Assembly: GCF_000002985.6 (NCBI RefSeq)
Contig: NC_003284.9
Span: 16,492,001-16,556,000 of the forward strand
From: Caenorhabditis elegans
Taxonomy: Eukaryota; Nematoda; Chromadorea; Rhabditida; Rhabditidae
DNA: 64,000 nucleotides
Direction: 5' to 3'
In this document: one piece after another, positions 58,401 through 64,000 of the stretch
Layout: every line of letters starts with the position of its first letter
Position numbering within the stretch: position 1 is the stretch's first letter
Made by a program: the position numbers and the translations under genes
Notes under the pieces: model-generated
The model's database searches: none
Told to the model about the DNA's origin: nothing
What the model saw: only the letters and a program-made list of their open reading frames with translations

Positions 58401-59146
58401 TATACCGCAAATTAAATATCAATTTAGGCTGGTGTTGTTTCGGAGCAGCTTATTGATTATTAACAAAAATTTTCCCGTTTACATCTAAAAGTGTCAGTAA
58501 TTTTTTCGCAATCCCTATTATTTCTTTAATCGATGGTGAGAATAGCATGTCAGTTCGGAACCCGTCTTACTACTTCCTATAAAAAATTATGTTTTGATTA
58601 AGTATTATCACATGAGAATATTCATTTAAAAACCGTTCTCTGCCCATAAATTATTTTCTTGGACGTACATACATTTCCGTGCAACTTGGTGGTCACACTT
58701 TCAAACTGTAGTCCACATGTAGTCTCATGATCACAACATTTTATTTTCCAGAGCGCCAAACACGAGGAAATGAAAGAATGGGTTCTTGCCTCATCAGTCG
58801 ATGATGCTCACGCAAAAGAGCTAGTATATGATAAGCGAGGAGTCTTCGAAGCTTCCCTTAAAGATAAGAGAGGTACGGCCGAACCGTGTCTAGTAACTGG
58901 CTATCCGGTCATTGAGAGTACAGTTCGCATTGGAAGTATGGTCGCCGAAAAGGACAATTTGAACAAGTACGTTGATTTTTGATGGTTTTCGATCGACAAT
59001 CAATTCATATACAGTATCCTAACCTCCATAGTGTTTTCTATTTCAGGTTTCTCGTTGTGATCAAGTCAAATCAGACGGAGAACCTACTGAATGTGCAAAA
59101 TTTTGTTGCGAAGTGGGCTGGATCGCCGTTGGCTATTTCGTTGTGA
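49419..59146 (+). CDS. osm-1: OSM-1 / IFT172, intraflagellar transport complex B protein, 1754 aa
   Basis: 25 exons in phase (5265 nt): 49419-49457, 49813-49956, 50010-50122, 50178-50283, 50889-50968, 51015-51090, 51134-51345, 51572-51695, 51743-52241, 52553-52938, 52983-53219, 53268-53558, 54122-54376, 54424-54529, 54611-54678, 54730-54816, 54870-55169, 55331-55510, 55558-55792, 56109-56307, 56356-56653, 56702-57016, 57071-57670, 58752-58966, 59047-59146. The N-terminal third is WD-repeat-like ([55 protein letters not shown]). The rest is TPR-like helical repeats ([67 protein letters not shown]). Length and order match IFT172, a peripheral IFT-B subunit needed for anterograde transport and turnaround at the ciliary tip. 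The X-box upstream agrees. The exon 10 acceptor could be 52553 or 52559. Introns carry several repeat insertions but no frame damage. Confidence 0.95.
51362..51537. mobile_element. MITE-like foldback in osm-1 intron 7
   Basis: Ends CACGTGG and CCACGTG; inner words (GACGCAGAAATCTCATTTGA, GCATTTTTTGTAGACCAAAT, AGACAGCCTGACACC) recur inversely at 55880-56068. It has no coding content. Confidence 0.8.
53640..53915. repeat. GC-rich repeat in osm-1 intron 12
   Basis: A GC-rich island in an AT-rich intron, with GGCCGACACGTTCGGG present twice (about 53751 and 53843) and GTGAAGCGCGAAATGCGGG / GGCCTTGCGCCTGCCGGC. It is probably a fragment of a dispersed repeat. Both ends are undefined. Confidence 0.55.
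55880..56068. mobile_element. MITE-like foldback in osm-1 intron 19
   Basis: CACGTGGTGTCAGGCTGTCC at the left and AACCACGTG at the right, with TGTAGATCTACGTAGACCAA inside. It belongs to the same family as 51362-51537. Confidence 0.8.
57769..58187. repeat. CGGCAAATTTGCCG palindrome repeat in osm-1 intron 23
   Basis: Bounded by AGGGGTGTGCGGCAAATC and TTGCCGCATACCCCTG (inverse). Inside are many CGGCAAATT / AATTTGCCG words with GAGCTCGGCAAA. It is the same family as 25723-25892. Confidence 0.8.
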
Positions 59147-59193
59147 TGCGCCATCACCAAAACTTGAATGACAATCATTTTATTTTTGAGCAA

Positions 59194-59199
59194 AATAAA
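59194..59199 (+). terminator. osm-1: osm-1 polyadenylation signal
   Basis: AATAAA 48 nt after the osm-1 stop codon. The convergent minus-strand gene ends at 59231, so the two 3' UTRs probably overlap. Confidence 0.75.
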
Positions 59200-59230
59200 C
59201 AGTGTATATATATATAATTATGTAATTTTT

Positions 59231-61876
59231 TTACCCATGTCGTAAGCTCTTAACCAGATTTGTGAACCTAATTCCTCGCCGTCGTAAAGCGTCCAAGAAG
59301 GTTTTTTGTAGAGCCTGCTCAATCCTTTCAATAACTGAACAGTTCTCCAGTTGAACTCTTTCAAGTTGTGGTAGTGCAAGAAGGTGCCTGGAAATTGATT
59401 TATACACGTTTTTTAGCCCAGCGCAAAATTTTTATCAAAAAACGACGAAATAGCCCTAAAGCGTGCACACTTCCCCCTTGTAAAGGCTAGCGTCGGTGGT
59501 CAACCCATGTGCCTCGATAGCTCAGTTGGGAGAGCGTACGACTGAAGATCGTAAGGTCACCAGTTCGATCCTGGTTCGGGGCATTTCTTTTTTACTTTTT
59601 TGTTTAAAGAGTTTTTATTAATTGTACTATATTTTACTTTCTATTAATTGTACTACTAATTGTACTGTGTCATAAAACAAGATAAATTCTCATATCCCAA
59701 AAGTTTTTGCACGTGCCAATATTGTGGCCCCTTACCCGTAAAAAGCCTGCACTTGCTCTTGTGTTGTGAAAAGAAACCCGTTGAAAGCAATCTCTTGAAT
59801 GTGTGGGTGGCATTCGATGAACTTCATGATAAGATGGGGAATATCCGGCGAGGACAGACGTACGTTAAACTGGAATTGCGAAGATGATGAATTGCATTGA
59901 AATTTCACAAACTTTGTAGTCGAACTTACTTTGGCCTTGACACATTTTGTCAAATAAATTTCGTTCTCGAGTAAATATTGTAAAACTTTGGACACTGTCT
60001 CCTTATTGCAGATGATTGTGAAGTTGATCAAGTTTCGGAGAGTACTCGCTGGGATGGTCTCGTTTCGCGAAGCACAACCTGGAAATGAACGGTGTTATTG
60101 AAAAACGTAGAAGTGATTTCAGAGAAAAATTTCGAGTATATTTTTTTGATAATCTCTCTACATAGTTACAAAGGTTGGACACAAATTGGCTTTTTAGTGT
60201 AATATCCATTAGCATATAAATGTTCCGAATTATAACTTCACGATATCTATTTTTATTATTTCCTTACAAAAACCAACCTCTTCTTGTAACATGTGACGGT
60301 TCCCAATTAACCACTTTCAATTTTTCTAGCGATTTGAAGTAAGTCAGCCCCATGAGCACATCCTTCCCCATCCATTTCCGCTCTTCACTCTCGATGATCA
60401 CACATTTTTGCAGATTTGGCAGAGACTTTCCCAACTGAAATTTTTCGTTTTCTCTTTTTTTGTTAAAAATCTCGAGAACCCCCCCCCCCCCCCCCGTCTC
60501 ACTTTTATCATATCACTCATCGTGAAAATACACGGTAAGTCAGCAAGCACTAGTTTCCGTAAACCGGGTAAAAGATCCATGAAATTGATCATCTGAAATA
60601 AGTGATAAGAAACAAAAACATTTAGCAGCGTGTGTGTAATGATGGAAAGTGATTTATCACCTTCGTTGGATTGAAATGGCTTCCATTTTTTGTCGTCTTC
60701 TCATTTTCAAGACTTTGCATTCCAATATGAGAACGATACAGCCGGAAATCGAAAGTTCTCGTCTTGGTAAGCACATAGGTTCCGACGTCGTAGTTTTTGC
60801 TTGATGTCTGCAAAGAAGTGGCGGGTGAAAGTTGAAAATGAGATTGAGTGAAAGATAAGATCGAATTTCAGACCAAGAAAAAGTATGACGACACAATGTA
60901 ATCTGATATCTCCCGAGTTTCTACGAAATTTTCTGTGATTTTTTTTGAGACACTTTTTGTTGCAAGTTAAAAACACGAATTCTCAAATAGAAAGAAAAAA
61001 TAATTCCCAAAGTATGCTCGAAATAGAAATACATTTCATTACATAATACTCTAGGGTTTTTTTTCACTCTGAAGGTAATCTACTAATATCACAGCCTTTG
61101 GCCTTTTTGGCCCAAAAAAACCGAATTTTACAGTCAGAAATGTTGAAAATTTCCAGTCTTGAAAATGAGCAATTTCAGCTACAATTTGGTGTTTTGCCAA
61201 AATGACTTCATCACCGGAGTTATTTTTTATAACTACGGTTATACTTTTCATGTTTGCTCAAACATGATTAAAAAAATAATTATGGACTAATGAGTGCCAA
61301 TCAAAATAAAACTTTAGGCCGCTGCGGCACTGACGGTTTTTGCTTTTAAACTGATTTATTTGAAGACTTATGTCATGAGAAAAAGCTTTTTTGGTATCAT
61401 ATACTCCTTACTTCATCTTTAATGGGCAGAAATTAGCTCCGAAAATGTATAATTTGATAATGGGGCTTCTCGAAATTTCAAATAGGAGAGCAAAGTTTTT
61501 TTTTATTAAGATACAATTTTTGAGATTTTATTCACTTGGCTGTGCCGCCGGAATTTCATTTATTTTAATTACTGCTTTGTTTTACATTTTTCTCATTTTT
61601 TAAATCGTCGAAGTTTATTAAGAAAAAAAAATTTATTTTAATAAAAATAATAATAATTTGATTTAAGGATTTAATTTGCAAAAATGTTTAAATTATAATG
61701 TGAACTTAAAAAATTTTTAATACTAAATTTTGCGTTACTCATGAAATACAAATTCTAAAAATCATTACTTTTCAATTAAAAAAACATTAAAAACTCACAG
61801 CTCTAAAACAAATGCAATCCGTGTAGTCACACTCATCTAGAATTATAACTTTTACTTCATTTGGTAAGTGCTCCAT
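59231..61876 (-). CDS. F-box / leucine-rich-repeat-like protein, about 359 aa
   Basis: Minus-strand exons from 5' to 3': 61799-61876, (61084-61251), 60661-60807, 60503-60592, 60278-60434, 59930-60078, 59736-59869, 59231-59387. The first encodes MEHLPNEVKVIILDECDY, a clear F-box start. Later exons carry leucine-spaced repeats: LPGLRKLVLADLPC, LGKSLPNLQKCVIIES, YFKSLEKLKVVNW, LIMKFIECHPHIQEIAF and LLALPQLERVQLENCSV. It likely serves as a substrate receptor in an SCF ubiquitin ligase, joined through an SKR protein. From 60807 down, all junctions are phase-consistent. The link between the F-box exon and 61084-61251 is unresolved: the acceptor there is weak and off by one base, so an extra small exon may be missing. 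A plus-strand tRNA-Phe sits in the last intron. Confidence 0.7.
59511..59583 (+). tRNA. tRNA-Phe (GAA)
   Basis: Intact 73-nt gene, same sequence as the other copies, followed by TTTCTTTTTT. It lies antisense within the last intron (59388-59735) of the minus-strand F-box/LRR gene. Confidence 0.96.
60479..60495 (+). repeat. 17-C homopolymer
   Basis: The longest C run in the window, in the intron 60435-60502 of the F-box/LRR gene, directly next to the donor of the 60503 exon; G on the coding strand. Confidence 0.95.
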
Positions 61877-62630
61877 ATCCAAATTTTCTGAAATATGACC
61901 ACCACGTTAAGACATGATGAAAACCAACAAAAAAAAATAAATTGGTTAAAAAAAGAAGATGGTGAGAAAATGGAGCAATGGACAAGTGAAGAAGATACGA
62001 CAGAATTCATCAGCTGACAGAGACGCAGATAGGTTAAGAAAAAATGAGCATTGAGCACAAGAAACGCAGGAGGAAACTAATATAACATGGCAATGATGGA
62101 AGCACCCAAGAACAATTATAGTTATGAGTCCAATTGGATTATATGCAAATTGGCAGGTTGCAGGCTTAAGGAGGATAGAGCAGTAAACAAAAGGTGGAAA
62201 GTTTGTTGACAGGCATCTGATTGACGGAAGAGAGTTGAGAGCAAATAGAGAATATGAAGAAACGATCTATTGATATGTGTTCTCGAGGTAGGTTAACAGA
62301 GACAAGTGAAAGATAACAACACAAAGAGCACGTTGTTTCTGTGATCTTGGTTTTGTTGTCATTGATAAGAAATTATAGTAAAAGAGAAGAAATTTGGTAA
62401 AGTAGGATCTAAAAGCATTTTACATATTCTAAACAATTTTTCCACATACCTAGAGTAGTTTAGAATAAATTGTTTCCAGTCTTATGATTGACTTGAGTGC
62501 TTGAGACTGAAATAAATTTAAGTTTCCTCATTTGTGATACTAAAATGTTTTTCAAGCTCGTTTTTTGTCATATTTTCAGAAAGTTCAAGTAGATATAAAA
62601 GGTGGTGTAGTCAATTTTTTTTATTACTTT
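61877..62630. other. Upstream region of the minus-strand F-box/LRR gene
   Basis: A/G-rich unique sequence without exons. It probably contains that gene's promoter. Confidence 0.4.
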
Positions 62631-62632
62631 AT

Positions 62633-62960
62633 GAGACTCGAAATTGTCTGAAAACACCGATTTTTCATAATGAAACTTTTTGAAAATACGCCTCGAAAAA
62701 AAGTTATGGCAGCTCAAAAAACGACCTAAAACTAATAAGAATTTGAAATTTGGCCGACTTGTATGTCGCAGCGGTTTGAAACTAATTTTTTGAAATCGCT
62801 TTTTAATTTTAAATATACAAGTTAATTATCTTGACAAGTAGGTCAAATTTCAAATTTTAACTAATTTTATGTAATTTTTTGAGCCGCCATAACTATTTTT
62901 TTGAGAAGTTTTCGAGAAATTTCATTATGAAATTAGGTGTTTTGAGAAAATTTCAAGTCT
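62633..62960. repeat. Foldback element
   Basis: The left arm (GACTCGAAATTGTCTGAAAA, TTTTTCATAATGAAACTTT, AGTTATGGCAGCTCAAAAAA) is mirrored in the right arm (TTTTTTGAGCCGCCATAACT, AAATTTCATTATGAAATTA, TTTTGAGAAAATTTCAAGTC). Confidence 0.8.
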
Positions 62961-64000
62961 AATAAAGTAGTAAAAAATTCGGCGTTAAAAACCTTTCAAA
63001 TATATACCGCAAAAATTATTTCCAATGACATTTGCATTTATTCCTATACAAAACGACATCAAAATACAATGTTCAGGTGGAATTTTAAAATATCGTTCCA
63101 AAGCTCAAACAGTCGGTCACGGTGAATCTTGGAAAATGTTGAACGATTTGGGGTAAAGCTCATGAAAAAAAGTAACTGTAATTTATTTTTGAAAAAGTAC
63201 CTAAAAGAAATAAATCCACTGAAAAGACTCTTTCGGAGCAAAACTTCTATTCTCACAATGAACAGTTTTGGAATTGAGCTCAAAAATCTGACAGAAGAAT
63301 ATAGATTTCTTCTATTGATATGGCTGCAATACTATTTTTCGATGGTCTTCCCGCTTGCAATACTAATAGGGAGTGCAAGACTATTAGGGAGTGCAATACT
63401 AATTTTCAGAACATTTTCTGACTTTGAGCTTACTAGTTTTTTCCTGAAAAAAACGCGAATCATATGTAAAAATTCAGAAAATTTGATTTTCATATAAGTT
63501 CAAAAACTTCAATCTCGTAGAAATGATGTGAAAACTGTTGGAAAATAGGCAAAAAATGTTGTTGAAATCCTGAAATTAGCGAGACGGGTTTGCAATACAA
63601 AAAAGTTAACGCAAGACTATTAGAGAGTGCAAGACTAATAGGGAGTGCAATACTAATTTTCGGAAGGTCTCCGAGGGGCAATACTAAAAGGGAGTGCAAG
63701 TCTAATAGGGAGGCCATATTAATAGAAGATAATCGGTATGTTTTCTAGTGCCTAATTACGTAAAAATTAAGGATACACTTCAAAAGACCCGAATTTAAAC
63801 TCTCGAATCGTTAGCAACAAGTAACTGTTTCAGAGAATTGATGGAAAAGTGAAACGGTGTCGGGGGGCGAGGTTGTCTGAAAGTGAAAACGATTTGGTCA
63901 CTCACCTTGAAAGACAGATAAAGCAGATAAGAGACGAATTACTCAGCGAATGGATAATTTCAAAGTCAGATGTTATCTCATTTCCTTCATATATTTTACC
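62961..64000. other. Gene-free end of the window with short dispersed repeats
   Basis: The segment 63358-63720 is built from GGGAGTGCAATACTAATA and GGGAGTGCAAGACTATTA motifs around two CTAATTTTC-GA segments. The same words appear inverted near 41.85 kb (TTTTGCACTCTCCATTAGTT). No gene is supported. Confidence 0.6.

Overview
The window is nematode nuclear DNA, almost certainly Caenorhabditis and best matched by the C. elegans X chromosome. It is AT-rich, has short introns ending in TTTTCAG, and carries many foldback repeats. Two adjacent plus-strand genes read clearly as pat-9 (three-finger C2H2 muscle factor) and osm-1 (IFT172, the ciliary transport protein). I recall these two as neighbours on C. 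elegans X. The osm-1 promoter contains an RFX/DAF-19 X-box. No database was searched; gene names rest on recognition of the translated exons.

Layout. 1-2.8 kb: a foldback and no gene. 2.8-8.7 kb: a plus-strand gene of about 17 small, phase-consistent exons encoding an Asn/Gly/Arg-rich low-complexity protein. 9.2-9.9 kb: a single-exon DEDDy 3'-5' exonuclease-like gene. 10-13.5 kb: tandem repeats, a minus-strand tRNA-Phe, an array of heat-shock-element-like TTCTAGAA sites and a 15-bp minisatellite. 14-15.4 kb: an F-box/FBA-type gene. 15.8-32 kb: a tRNA-Phe(GAA) neighbourhood invaded by DNA transposons. 32-44.9 kb: a long gene-free, pyrimidine-rich stretch with C tracts upstream of pat-9. 44.9-47.5 kb: pat-9. 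49.4-59.1 kb: osm-1 in 25 exons. 59.2-61.9 kb: a convergent minus-strand F-box/LRR gene with a plus-strand tRNA-Phe in its last intron. 62-64 kb: foldback and short repeats, no gene.

The most interesting system is at 15.8-30.8 kb. Two tRNA-Phe(GAA) genes are each split by a DNA transposon with CACAG...CTGTG ends. An 8.37-kb element sits in the A box of one gene and a 5.14-kb element sits in the anticodon stem of the other. Removing each element plus one copy of a 2-bp (CT) or 3-bp (CGA) target duplication restores an exact 73-nt tRNA; the second carries one base change. The large element encodes two spliced genes: a CACTA/CMC-type DDE transposase of about 803 aa and a second protein of about 404 aa that I do not recognise. 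The layout parallels the two-gene plant CACTA elements. Finding two related elements in the same tRNA isoacceptor family suggests a tRNA-targeting CACTA-like lineage. Four further tRNA-Phe genes in the window look intact, two of them in a recent 579-bp tandem duplication beside the large element.
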